Assembly (NCBI GenBank): GCA_029288195.1
Contig: JARFPR010000185.1
Span: forward strand, 1 to 11,165
Direction: 5' to 3'
Length of the DNA: 11,165 nucleotides
Source of the DNA: Gammaproteobacteria bacterium
GTDB lineage: Bacteria > Pseudomonadota > Gammaproteobacteria > GCA-001735895
Part shown: piece after piece, positions 1 through 7,224 of the stretch
How positions within the stretch are numbered: the stretch's first letter is position 1
Layout: every line of letters begins with the position of its first letter
Program-made: the position numbers and the translations under genes
Notes under the pieces: model-generated
Database searches by the model: none
Seen by the model: the letters and a program-made list of their open reading frames with translations, nothing else
Told to the model about the DNA's origin: nothing

Positions 1-234
1 TGATTATATTTCGGTAAATACGAATCCGTGATTTCTCATATTATTCAATAACATGCTATATAAACTTAAGGAACAACTGAATAGTTCATGCTAAACTCTG
101 CCAGCCAAAAAAATGGCGCTCGGAAGGTATTTGACGGAATCAATGACCCAATTTTCTAGAATCGACCCGGAATGATGTCGAATAGGGAAAAGTCCGGCTG
201 GTGCGGCCAGATAATCACGCAGGATAAGTAATCA
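1..234. other. AT-rich gene-free region upstream of the cyclase gene
   Basis: No reading frame here resembles a protein, and stops are frequent in all frames. The first 70 bases are very AT-rich. They hold a small dyad, TTATTCAATAA at 41-51, and a TGCTATATAA stretch at 54-63 that resembles an extended -10 element. The right half holds a second promoter candidate, listed separately. It is best read as the upstream control region of the cyclase gene. The gene to its left lies outside the window. Confidence 0.5.
131..162 (+). promoter_or_regulatory. Candidate promoter for the cyclase-FHA gene
   Basis: TTGACG at 131-136 and TAGAAT at 157-162 each match 5 of 6 bases of the sigma-70 -35 and -10 consensus. 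The spacer is 20 bases, longer than the usual 16-18, so the promoter would be weak or need an activator. Predicted transcription would start near 169, giving a leader of about 65 bases. The TGCTATATAA at 54-63 is the alternative. Both are inferences from sequence alone. Confidence 0.3.
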
Positions 235-1140
235 GTGACTCGAAAAACGATCAATTGCGTAGTAATGTTTGCCGATGTGGCCGGTAGTACCGCCATGTAC
301 GAAAACATGGGCGATGATCTGGCCCGGGAACGCATCTCCAAGGCACTCAACTCACTGATTTCGATTTCCCGACGGCACAACGGCAATCTGGTCAAAACCA
401 TTGGCGACGAGATACTGGTTTACTTTACCGATATAGATATGGCGGTGTTTGCGGCCAAGGCGATACAGGAGGCCATGGAGGATGATCGTTCCCCGGAAAC
501 TATCGGGGTGTCGATTCGAATCGGTATGCAATATGGAAGTACCATTCTCGAAAACGACGATGTTTTCGGTGACACCGTTAACGTGGCGGCACGTGTTGCG
601 AGCATGGCCAAGGCACGCCAGATCCTGTGTACCCAGGAAATCGCATTCATGGTCAAGAGTGGGGAACTTTCAAATAACATGCGACCCTTTGACCGGCTGC
701 GGGTAAAGGGCAAAAACGAGCAACTTGACGTATACCTTTATGCCTGGGAGGAGGAAGGTGATATCACCAACATGGCAACTGCCAGCAGTTTTACTAACCC
801 GGCACGCCACGACCAGGTAAAAAAACTCGTCCTTAAATACGAAGGCAAATCCCATACCATTGAAACCGATACCACCTCCTATATTCTTGGCAGAGGCAAG
901 GACTGCGATTTGCTAGTAAAAGGCGATCTGATATCACGCCACCATTTAAAAATTGAACATCGGCGTGGCAAGTTCATTATTACCGATCAAAGTACGAATG
1001 GAACCTTTATTCGAACCGCTGAAGGGCAGGAAATTTTCCTGCGTCGCGAAGAGTTTACTGTGTTTGGCTCGGGCTATATCAGTCTCGGCAAGAAGGTCGA
1101 TCTCAGCGACGAAAATGTCATTCATTTCCTCTGCGAATAA
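235..1140 (+). CDS. Class III adenylate/guanylate cyclase with C-terminal FHA domain
   Basis: Probably a soluble signalling enzyme making a cyclic nucleotide (most likely cAMP) from the NTP; 301 residues. The class III catalytic domain spans about residues 5-172. The metal aspartates are D14 (FADVAGST) and D58 (KTIGDE), K54 sits at the usual adenine-selecting position, and FGDTVNVAARV supplies D113, N116 and R120. All catalytic positions look intact. The FHA domain covers about 197-290, with GRGKDCD at 219-225, SRHH at 234-237 and STNGTF at 253-258, the phosphothreonine-reading loops. No signal peptide or membrane segment is seen. The start is GTG: an in-frame TAA lies 6 bases upstream and AGGA at 221-224 is a suitable ribosome site. 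ATP rather than GTP as substrate, and control by a Ser/Thr kinase, are inferences; no kinase gene is adjacent. The aconitase gene follows after 41 bases. Confidence 0.93.
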   Translation: MTRKTINCVVMFADVAGSTAMYENMGDDLARERISKALNSLISISRRHNGNLVKTIGDEILVYFTDIDMAVFAAKAIQEAMEDDRSPETIGVSIRIGMQYGSTILENDDVFGDTVNVAARVASMAKARQILCTQEIAFMVKSGELSNNMRPFDRLRVKGKNEQLDVYLYAWEEEGDITNMATASSFTNPARHDQVKKLVLKYEGKSHTIETDTTSYILGRGKDCDLLVKGDLISRHHLKIEHRRGKFIITDQSTNGTFIRTAEGQEIFLRREEFTVFGSGYISLGKKVDLSDENVIHFLCE

Positions 1141-1145
1141 AGCGA

Positions 1146-1151
1146 TATAAT
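1146..1151 (+). promoter_or_regulatory. Candidate -10 element for the aconitase gene
   Basis: A perfect TATAAT lies just after the cyclase stop codon. No good -35 hexamer is found 16-18 bases upstream; the nearest resemblance is TTCATT at 1121-1126 with a 19-base spacer. If used, transcription would begin near 1158 and leave a leader of about 24 bases carrying GGAG at 1169-1172, a good ribosome site for the ATG at 1182. Read-through from the cyclase gene is equally possible. Confidence 0.35.
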
Positions 1152-1181
1152 ACCTGTTCCAAGATAGCGGAGAAAATTACG

Positions 1182-3821
1182 ATGGAACCTGGAAGCAATA
1201 GCTTTGATACCCTCACTACACTCGAAGTCGATGGTCAGGAGTATCAATATTTCAGTCTCGAAAAGCTAGCTGCTGGCGACCTATCCGCGATTCGTCAGCT
1301 ACCGTTTTCGCTAAAGATATTACTTGAGAATGTGCTGCGTTTTGAACAGGGCGGTAATGATGCGGAAGGCGATATCAGGGCTTTTGCAAAATGGGTCGAA
1401 ACGCGCGGTTCTGATAGAGAAATCGGTTTCCGACCGGCCAGGGTATTAATGCAGGATCTCACCGGGGTACCGGCTGTAGTTGATCTGGCCGCAATGCGCG
1501 ACGCGGCGGCCGATGATCCTCAACGTATTAATCCACAGATTCCGATCGACTTGATCATTGACCATTCGGTAATGGTCGATGAGTTTGCTACTCCGCAGGC
1601 GTTTGCAGCCAATGTTGCACTTGAAGTTAAACGTAACGACGAACGCTATCGATTTCTCAAGTGGGGAGCCACGGCCTTCGATAATTTCAGAGTGGTTCCA
1701 CCAGGTACCGGAATATGTCACCAGGTAAATCTCGAGTACCTGGCAAAAACGGTCTGGCAACATCAGGTCGACGGCAAGAATTACGCGTTCCCCGATACGC
1801 TCGTGGGTACCGACTCTCATACCACAATGATCAATGGCCTTGGGGTGCTTGGCTGGGGTGTGGGCGGTATCGAAGCCGAGGCCGGTATGCTGGGTCAACC
1901 GGTATCGTTGCTGATTCCCGAGGTGGTTGGTTTTCAATTTACCGGGCAATTGCGCGAGGGTATTACCGCGACTGACCTTGTATTGACGGTTACCCAGATG
2001 CTGCGTGAACATGGCGTGGTTGGAAAATTTGTCGAGTTTTTTGGTGATGGCCTGGCACAATTGCCGCTTGCAGACCGTGCGACACTGGCAAACATGTCAC
2101 CTGAATTTGGCGGAACCTGCGCCTTTTTCCCTGTTGACCAGGAAACGATTCGCTACCTGAAGTTAACCGGGCGCGACGAGACAACCCTGCAACTGGTCGA
2201 GAGTTACTGTCGGGCCCAGGGTTTGTGGTACCAGCCCGATACCCCGGATCCCGTGTTCAGCAGCAGCCTGACGCTCGATCTGGCATCAGTCGAAGCCTCG
2301 TTGGCCGGACCCAAACGTCCACAGGATCGCGTATCGCTTTCCGCAATCAAGTCCGCGACGCAGTCGATAATTGGAACAACTGGCACCCAGAAGAGGAGCT
2401 CGGATGACGAGTTGCTCGATGGCGATGTGGTTATTGCCGCGGTCACCTCGTGCACCAATACTTCGAACCCCAAGGTAATGATGGCGGCAGGATTGCTGGC
2501 GCGCAATGCCAGGGCGGCGGGACTTGGCACCAGGCCATGGGTCAAGACTTCACTAGCGCCCGGCTCCAAGGTTGTTACCGAGTACCTGAATGCGGCTGGA
2601 CTGCAGCAGGAACTGGATGCTATCGGTTTTAACCTGGTCGGTTATGGATGTACCACCTGTATCGGTAATTCGGGACCTCTGCCTGAAGCGATCGAATCCC
2701 AGATCAGGGAAAGAAATTTAAATGTAGCCAGCGTACTTTCCGGAAATCGCAATTTCGAGGGGCGCATTCATCAGCGCATCAAGTCAAACTGGCTGGCCTC
2801 ACCACCCCTGGTAGTCGCCTATGCGCTAGCGGGAAGTACCTGCATCGACCTGACTTCAGAGCCAATCGGGGAATCTGGCGATGGCAAGCCGGTATTTTTG
2901 CGCGACATCTGGCCGAGTAACCAGGCAATTGCGGATGAAGTCATGAAAGTTAACCAGGCCATGTTCAAGGAGCAGTATGCAGACGTTTTCAGTGGTGACC
3001 GTAACTGGCAGGAGATCGACGTTGGCGATGCGTTGAACTATAGCTGGGATGATGCCTCTACCTATATTCGCAACCCGCCTTATTTTAAACTCGACAACAG
3101 CAAGCAGCTGGAACCGATAGTCAACGCGCGCATACTGGCAATGCTCGGCGATTCGCTAACAACAGATCACATATCTCCCGCGGGGGCGATTGCGATTGAT
3201 AGTCCGGCCGGACGGTATCTGCTTGAAAACGGGGTTGATAAGAGCAGCTTTAACTCTTACGGGTCGCGCCGCGGCAATCACGAACTCATGATGCGGGGTA
3301 CCTTTGCCAATATCCGTATCCGCAATGAAATGACGCCCGATGTCGAAGGTGGAATGACTCGCTACATGCCGGGTGGCGAACAAATGAGTATCTACGATGC
3401 GGCGGTGAAGTATATGCAGCAGGGAACACCGCTGGTGGTGATTGCGGGCAAGGAATACGGAACTGGTTCGAGTCGCGACTGGGCCGCCAAGGGTCCGCGC
3501 CTGCTGGGTGTCAAAGCGGTAGTTGCCGAAAGCTTTGAGCGAATTCATCGTTCCAATCTCATTGGTATGGGGATTTTGCCATTACAATTCATCGACGGAT
3601 TTGATCGCAAGCGGTTGAATTTAACCGGGGCCGAAAAAATCACCATTAGCGGCATGCAAAAGGGTCTGCAACCCGGTCAGCAGCTGGAATTATCGATTAC
3701 TGATGCAAGTGGCAGCGTTTTGGCGGTGGATGTCCTGTGTCGCATCGATACCAGTGACGAGGTTGCCTACTTCGAGGCCGGTGGCATACTGCAGTACGTG
3801 CTCGATAAGGATCGGAACTGA
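1182..3821 (+). CDS. acnA: Aconitate hydratase, AcnA/IRP1 type
   Basis: Interconverts citrate and isocitrate via cis-aconitate in the cytoplasmic TCA and glyoxylate cycles, using a [4Fe-4S] cluster. The 879 residues match the roughly 890 usual for the AcnA/IRP1 branch and exclude the shorter mitochondrial and larger AcnB forms. The cluster cysteines are C424 (in TSCTNTSNP), C490 and C493 (in GYGCTTCIGNSGPL). Other family signatures are QDLTGVPAVVDLA near 91-103, GTDSHTTMINGLGVLGWGVG at 209-228, the swivel-domain LGDSLTTDHISPAGAIA near 654-670, and KEYGTGSSRDWAAKG near 758-772, which contributes active-site Ser and Arg. The GGAG at 1169-1172 supports the ATG start. A DUF1840 gene follows after 6 bases, so the two are probably co-transcribed. 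AcnA proteins of other bacteria can act as RNA-binding regulators when the cluster is lost; whether this one does cannot be seen. Confidence 0.97.
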   Translation: MEPGSNSFDTLTTLEVDGQEYQYFSLEKLAAGDLSAIRQLPFSLKILLENVLRFEQGGNDAEGDIRAFAKWVETRGSDREIGFRPARVLMQDLTGVPAVVDLAAMRDAAADDPQRINPQIPIDLIIDHSVMVDEFATPQAFAANVALEVKRNDERYRFLKWGATAFDNFRVVPPGTGICHQVNLEYLAKTVWQHQVDGKNYAFPDTLVGTDSHTTMINGLGVLGWGVGGIEAEAGMLGQPVSLLIPEVVGFQFTGQLREGITATDLVLTVTQMLREHGVVGKFVEFFGDGLAQLPLADRATLANMSPEFGGTCAFFPVDQETIRYLKLTGRDETTLQLVESYCRAQGLWYQPDTPDPVFSSSLTLDLASVEASLAGPKRPQDRVSLSAIKSATQSIIGTTGTQKRSSDDELLDGDVVIAAVTSCTNTSNPKVMMAAGLLARNARAAGLGTRPWVKTSLAPGSKVVTEYLNAAGLQQELDAIGFNLVGYGCTTCIGNSGPLPEAIESQIRERNLNVASVLSGNRNFEGRIHQRIKSNWLASPPLVVAYALAGSTCIDLTSEPIGESGDGKPVFLRDIWPSNQAIADEVMKVNQAMFKEQYADVFSGDRNWQEIDVGDALNYSWDDASTYIRNPPYFKLDNSKQLEPIVNARILAMLGDSLTTDHISPAGAIAIDSPAGRYLLENGVDKSSFNSYGSRRGNHELMMRGTFANIRIRNEMTPDVEGGMTRYMPGGEQMSIYDAAVKYMQQGTPLVVIAGKEYGTGSSRDWAAKGPRLLGVKAVVAESFERIHRSNLIGMGILPLQFIDGFDRKRLNLTGAEKITISGMQKGLQPGQQLELSITDASGSVLAVDVLCRIDTSDEVAYFEAGGILQYVLDKDRN

Positions 3822-3827
3822 AAACAT

Positions 3828-4127
3828 ATGCTGATCACGTTTAAGACCAACGCCTATGCCAATATTACGATGTTTGGTGATGTGGGGCTCAAGATGCTGG
3901 AAATGATAGATTTTGGTACCAGGGTTCCGGGCGCAATCAATGCCGAAGACGTGCCGCAGGCATTGGATAACCTGAAGGCGGCACTGGAAAAAATGCCGGA
4001 GCAGGTTGAGGCTGCTGGAGATGCCGACGATGATCAACCCGCAGTTAGTCTGCATACTCGTGCGGTTCCCCTGGTCGAGTTACTGCAGGCCGCGGTCGAA
4101 GAGGAAACCTACGTTCGCTGGGAATAG
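3828..4127 (+). CDS. DUF1840 family protein
   Basis: A 99-residue cytoplasmic protein whose N-terminus, MLITFKTNAYANITMFGDVG, is characteristic of DUF1840, a family of about 100 residues found in beta- and gammaproteobacteria with no established function known to me. The middle (about 45-75) is acidic and likely helical, with a variable linker near 60-68. The C-terminal PLVELLQAAVEEETYVRWE is also typical. No cysteine, metal site or membrane segment is visible. It starts 6 bases after the aconitase stop. The ribosome site is weak (GGAA at 3814-3817), so translation probably depends on the upstream gene. The tight coupling hints at a role linked to aconitase, but that is only inference. Confidence 0.85.
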   Translation: MLITFKTNAYANITMFGDVGLKMLEMIDFGTRVPGAINAEDVPQALDNLKAALEKMPEQVEAAGDADDDQPAVSLHTRAVPLVELLQAAVEEETYVRWE

Positions 4128-4139
4128 TTCTTTCCGAGA

Positions 4140-4176
4140 CTGATTAATCAGGTAACTCTACGAAACTAACGATAAT
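4140..4176 (+). promoter_or_regulatory. Candidate promoter with a 12-base palindrome, upstream of the HerA-like gene
   Basis: The 88-base gap between the DUF1840 and HerA-like genes is AT-rich. CTGATTAATCAG at 4140-4151 is a perfect palindrome. GATAAT at 4171-4176 matches the -10 consensus at 5 of 6 positions and would give a leader of about 33 bases. No consensus -35 is present, and the palindrome lies where the -35 would be, as an operator might. Short repeats follow: CGATAA at 4170-4175 and 4185-4190, and a two-fold ATAACC at 4187-4198. The palindrome lacks a GC-rich stem or T-run and is not a terminator. Confidence 0.3.
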
Positions 4177-4215
4177 AAAAATACCGATAACCATAACCAT
4201 TATAAAGTTGACATC

Positions 4216-5709
4216 ATGACAGACAAAACGATTTTGCTGGGCTATGCGACCCAGGATAAAACCCACGGCGCCGGCGTTTATCCGGTTCACCTTAATTTGA
4301 AACGTGCCAACCGTCATGGGCTTATCGCCGGTGCCACGGGCACTGGTAAGACCGTATCGTTGCAGGCACTGGCCGAAAGTTTTTCACAACAGGGGGTACC
4401 GGTGTTCCTGGCGGATATCAAGGGTGATGTTTCCGGTATTAGCCAGGCTGGAAAATCCCATCCCAAGGTCAATGAAAGATTGCAGGCCCTGGAACTTCCC
4501 ACCGATCAATGGCGCGGCTGCCCGACTGTATTCTGGGATCTATACGGTAAACGTGGGAATCCGGTGCGTGCCACAATATCTGATATGGGGCCGGTGTTGT
4601 TATCGCGTTTGATGAATCTGAACGACACCCAGTCCGGAGTTTTGAGTATTGCCTTTGCGGTGGCCGACGATAATGGCCTGTTGTTGCTGGATCTCAAGGA
4701 TTTGCGCTCCATGCTGCGGCATGTCTCGGAAACTGCCACAGAGTTGAGTAGTGTTTATGGCAATGTCTCTAAAAGCTCGGTTGGTGCGATCCAGAGACGC
4801 TTGCTGGTACTTGAACGCAGTGGCGCGAAAAAGTTTTTTGGCGAGCCCATGCTCGAGCTAGATGACCTGATGAAGGTCGATGCCAACGGTGCTGGAATCG
4901 TCAACATCCTCGTGGCTGACAAATTGATGCAGGAGCCCGCCGTATACTCGACGTTGTTGCTGTGGTTACTTTCCGAACTGTTTGAAAATTTACCGGAAGT
5001 TGGCGATCCCGATAAACCTAAACTGGTTTTGTTTTTTGACGAAGCGCATCTGATGTTCAAGGATACCCCGAAAGCGCTGGTTGAAAAAATCGAGCAGGTG
5101 GTGCGCCTGATTCGGTCCAAGGGTGTCGGCGTTTATTTTATTACCCAGAGCCCGGGTGATATTCCTGATTCTGTTTTGGGGCAATTGGCGAATCGTGTGC
5201 AACACGCGCTGCGCGCATTCACCCCGAGAGAACAGAAGGTGGTCAGGGTCGCGGCACAGACGTTCCGCAGTGACAAAAGCTTTTCGGTGCAGGATGCGAT
5301 CACCGAAATGGGTGTCGGCGAGGCACTGGTTTCGACCCTGATGGCCAATGGTGCGCCTTCGCCGGTCAAACGGACCATGGTAAAGCCGCCGGTATCCCGA
5401 ATCGGGGCTGCCAGCAAAACCGAGGTTTCTAAAGTCCTGAAACAAAACCCGTTTGCGAAAAAATATGCCACCACGGTCGATCGTCATTCGGCGTTTGAAA
5501 AGCTGGCCAAACGTGCTGAAGACGCGGCCAGTGAGGCTGCAGAAAAGAAACCGTCGCGTAAACGAGTCAATAAAGCGCCGAAACCTCGTGGTCGATCACG
5601 CCAGGGTGTCGTCGAAACCTTTGCCAAGAGTGTCGCACGTAGTCTTGGCGGCAAGGCGGGGCGTGCACTGGTGCGTGGTATCCTGGGTTCGCTGTTTAAA
5701 GGCAGATAA
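4216..5709 (+). CDS. yjgR: HerA-like P-loop ATPase, DUF853/YjgR family
   Basis: A cytoplasmic ATPase of the HerA/FtsK superfamily; 497 residues, close to the roughly 500 of E. coli YjgR. Walker A is GATGTGKT at 39-46, in the context HGLIAGATGTGKTVSLQ that is typical of this family. Walker B is LVLFFDEAHLMF, with D275 and E276. FITQSPGDIPDSVLGQLANR after it is the sensor region, and ALRAFTPREQK carries the likely arginine finger. From about 440 the protein is a basic, low-complexity linker, then a conserved-looking tail ending VRGILGSLFKGR. No clear Shine-Dalgarno sequence precedes the ATG. The start is supported because Walker A sits near residue 40, as expected. The physiological role of YjgR is not settled; DNA translocation is inferred from the superfamily. 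It is convergent with the deacetylase gene, with only 18 bases between stops and no terminator visible. Confidence 0.92.
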   Translation: MTDKTILLGYATQDKTHGAGVYPVHLNLKRANRHGLIAGATGTGKTVSLQALAESFSQQGVPVFLADIKGDVSGISQAGKSHPKVNERLQALELPTDQWRGCPTVFWDLYGKRGNPVRATISDMGPVLLSRLMNLNDTQSGVLSIAFAVADDNGLLLLDLKDLRSMLRHVSETATELSSVYGNVSKSSVGAIQRRLLVLERSGAKKFFGEPMLELDDLMKVDANGAGIVNILVADKLMQEPAVYSTLLLWLLSELFENLPEVGDPDKPKLVLFFDEAHLMFKDTPKALVEKIEQVVRLIRSKGVGVYFITQSPGDIPDSVLGQLANRVQHALRAFTPREQKVVRVAAQTFRSDKSFSVQDAITEMGVGEALVSTLMANGAPSPVKRTMVKPPVSRIGAASKTEVSKVLKQNPFAKKYATTVDRHSAFEKLAKRAEDAASEAAEKKPSRKRVNKAPKPRGRSRQGVVETFAKSVARSLGGKAGRALVRGILGSLFKGR

Positions 5710-5727
5710 CGAATCTGTGCTTAACTG

Positions 5728-6678
5728 TTAGCCATTCACCATAGAATTGACCACCGCGCTCCAGCCATGGGCGATATTTTCGTGGTTGTAACCGCCGCCC
5801 CCCATGGCCAGCATACGGCCCTGGCAGTAGTCATCCGCAATAATGCACAGCCTTTCGGCGGCGTAGGCGTGTGAGGCCGGACTGAATTCCATGTTGGTGA
5901 TCGGGTCCCCCTTGATGCTGTCGGCGCCGCATTGCAACAGTATGAACTCCGGTTCATGTTTACGCAGGTAGTCCTCGACTATCGGCCATACTTCTTGGAA
6001 TACCGTGTCGTTAGAGAAAGGCGGTACTGGAATATTCAGCTTGGTGCCCTCGGCCAGACCGGTCCCGGTTTCGTTGACAAAACCGGTGCCCGGGTAAAGC
6101 GTTCGGCCATCCTGGTGGATGTCGGCAAATATCAGCTCGGGATCATCTTCAAAACTGTAAAATACGCCGTCGCCGTGATGTGCATCGATGTCAATATAGG
6201 CGACCCGCTTGATGCCATACTGCTCGCGCAGGTATTCGATCGCGATGCCGCAGTCGTTAAACACGCAGAACCCGGCCGCAACATGACGGCGGGCGTGATG
6301 TAATCCTGCAATTGGGGAAAACGCGCGTCGAAACTCGCCCTTCATAATGCGATCGATTGCATCGGTGACCGATCCGGCGACGTGACTCGCAGCTTCGAAC
6401 ATGCCGACGAAAGAAGGGGTGTCGCCGCCATCCAGGTAACCGTGCCCGCTGACCGAGTAATCACGCACTTTTTCGATATAGTCGCTGGTATGAAACAGGT
6501 GGATACGGTCGCTGCTTGCCGCTACCGGGGTCTGAATTGCGAGCTGCTGATCCAGGCCGAGCCGGATCAACTCTGCCTGAAAGACGTCATGGCGTTGTGG
6601 TCCGAATGGATGACCGTCCTTGAAGCCGTAGTCGGCAAGGGCCTGGCCAAGATAAATACAGGTGTCTTTGGGGGGCAT
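5728..6678 (-). CDS. Histone deacetylase family protein, AcuC-like
   Basis: A zinc-dependent hydrolase of the arginase/deacetylase fold, 316 residues, probably cytoplasmic and removing acetyl groups from lysines or small acetylated amines. The catalytic site appears complete: GLHHAR gives H127 and H128, DIDAHHGDGV gives zinc ligands D165 and H167, QCGADS gives zinc ligand D253, and GGGGYNHEN gives the transition-state Y297. Spacing and wording resemble AcuC-like class I-related bacterial enzymes. The substrate cannot be told from sequence, because this fold also includes acetylpolyamine amidohydrolases. The gene appears to have its own promoter at 6708-6736, which overlaps the terminator of the gene upstream. 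No strong ribosome site is seen before the ATG. Confidence 0.92.
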   Translation of the reverse strand: MPPKDTCIYLGQALADYGFKDGHPFGPQRHDVFQAELIRLGLDQQLAIQTPVAASSDRIHLFHTSDYIEKVRDYSVSGHGYLDGGDTPSFVGMFEAASHVAGSVTDAIDRIMKGEFRRAFSPIAGLHHARRHVAAGFCVFNDCGIAIEYLREQYGIKRVAYIDIDAHHGDGVFYSFEDDPELIFADIHQDGRTLYPGTGFVNETGTGLAEGTKLNIPVPPFSNDTVFQEVWPIVEDYLRKHEPEFILLQCGADSIKGDPITNMEFSPASHAYAAERLCIIADDYCQGRMLAMGGGGYNHENIAHGWSAVVNSMVNG

Positions 6679-6683
6679 TTGCG

Positions 6684-6706
6684 GGTACCGGTTAAATTAC
6701 CGAACC
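6684..6706 (-). repeat. Imperfect inverted repeat in the leader of the deacetylase gene
   Basis: On the + strand GGTACCGGT (6684-6692) pairs imperfectly with ACCGAACC (6699-6706) around a 6-base AT loop; the core CGGT/ACCG pairing is perfect. If transcription starts near 6701, only the core hairpin would be in the roughly 23-base leader, close to the ATG. It could act as an operator or affect ribosome access, or be chance. Confidence 0.25.
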
Positions 6707-6707
6707 C

Positions 6708-6736
6708 ATTAAAAACCAGCCTTGCGGGCAGGTCAA
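6708..6736 (-). promoter_or_regulatory. Likely sigma-70 promoter for the deacetylase gene
   Basis: On the - strand TTGACC (6736-6731) and TTTAAT (6713-6708) each match 5 of 6 consensus bases, and the spacer is the ideal 17 bases. Transcription would start near 6701, about 23 bases before the ATG at 6678. This is the best promoter match in the window. The spacer is also the hairpin of the terminator of the upstream gene. Confidence 0.5.
6709..6734 (-). terminator. Rho-independent terminator after the zinc-ribbon gene
   Basis: On the - strand ACCTGCC (6733-6727) pairs with GGCTGGT (6721-6715) around a CGCAA loop, with one T-T mismatch in the middle of the stem. Five T's follow directly at 6715-6711. 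It lies about 22 bases past the stop codon at 6756-6758. The stem is short, so it may be leaky. Its T-run forms part of the -10 element of the next gene. Confidence 0.5.
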
Positions 6737-6755
6737 ATTCTAAGCACTCTGCGGA

Positions 6756-7139
6756 TCAGCCCTGGCTCTTCTGCTGACCGATCACCCATTGGTGATCGCA
6801 TTTCTGGCAGCGCGCGTAAATCGGGTGTGCTCCGACGCGAACCTCGAAGGAGCCATAGGTTCCGCAGGAATTGCAGGTAGCCGAGTTTGCACACAGTTGG
6901 GCAAATGAAAACTGCGTCCAGAAGCGCCGGAATAACTCGATAATCGCTATTCCGATCAGGTACAGCACGAAAATCGACAGGATAGAAAAGATACCGGAGA
7001 AATTGACACCAACAAGCTCAATAATGGCAACGAACAGAAATCCGCACATCAGGCAGCTGAGTAACCAGGCAAAACTTAAAAAAAGCTGCCGTTCGTGCCA
7101 GCGACTGAACTTTAACTGTTGCATGAGCCTGTTTTGCAT
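6756..7139 (-). CDS. Small two-helix membrane protein with C-terminal zinc ribbon
   Basis: I do not recognise a named family. The 127-residue protein has a short basic N-terminus, two hydrophobic segments at about 19-42 and 49-70 that should cross the inner membrane as a hairpin, a basic joint RRFW at 71-74, and a C-terminal ribbon. The ribbon pairs C89 and C92 (CNSC) with C111 and C114 (CQKC), the spacing of a rubredoxin-type zinc knuckle pair. By the positive-inside pattern both ends would be cytoplasmic. A possible role is membrane-bound binding of metal, nucleic acid or protein, which is inference only. The ATG at 7139 has only a weak ribosome site; M6 at 7124 is an alternative start. It follows the reductase-like gene after 85 bases and ends at a terminator-like hairpin. 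Confidence 0.75.
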   Translation of the reverse strand: MQNRLMQQLKFSRWHERQLFLSFAWLLSCLMCGFLFVAIIELVGVNFSGIFSILSIFVLYLIGIAIIELFRRFWTQFSFAQLCANSATCNSCGTYGSFEVRVGAHPIYARCQKCDHQWVIGQQKSQG

Positions 7140-7205
7140 GATGTCGGTCTCAGATAATTAGTATATTCCTGATGTCGGCGAAAATCTGGAAATATTTAAT
7201 CTGGA
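7139..7205 (-). promoter_or_regulatory. Candidate promoter region with two pairs of direct repeats
   Basis: In the gap before the zinc-ribbon gene, + strand AATCTGGA occurs at 7183-7190 and 7198-7205 (15 bases apart), and TGATGTCGG at 7139-7147 and 7170-7178 (31 bases apart). On the - strand TATACT at 7165-7160 matches the -10 consensus at 5 of 6 positions. No -35 hexamer is seen, but one repeat copy covers the place where it would be. This layout resembles an activator-dependent promoter. One TGATGTCGG copy reaches the start codon. Confidence 0.3.
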
Positions 7206-7224
7206 GAGGTTCATCTGCCCGGGA

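Noticed and set aside
235..1140. Cyclase as a Pycsar-type defence cyclase
   Set aside because: There is no adjacent cyclic-nucleotide effector gene; the next gene is aconitase, and the FHA fusion points to ordinary signalling.
1446..2060. 204-codon open frame on the - strand inside the aconitase gene
   Set aside because: It lies entirely opposite strongly conserved aconitase codons, has no recognisable protein features, and is a by-product of codon bias.
4208..4213. Perfect TTGACA just before the HerA-like start
   Set aside because: Its -10 position would be inside the coding region at about 4231-4236, which reads ATTTTG. A transcript from there would lack the start codon. Taken as chance.
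4216..5709. HerA-like ATPase as part of an anti-phage system
   Set aside because: It matches the widespread YjgR/DUF853 type and has no SIR2, NurA, DUF4297 or nuclease partner beside it.
5710..5727. Terminator between the convergent HerA-like and deacetylase genes
   Set aside because: Only 18 bases separate the stops and no hairpin with a T-run is present.
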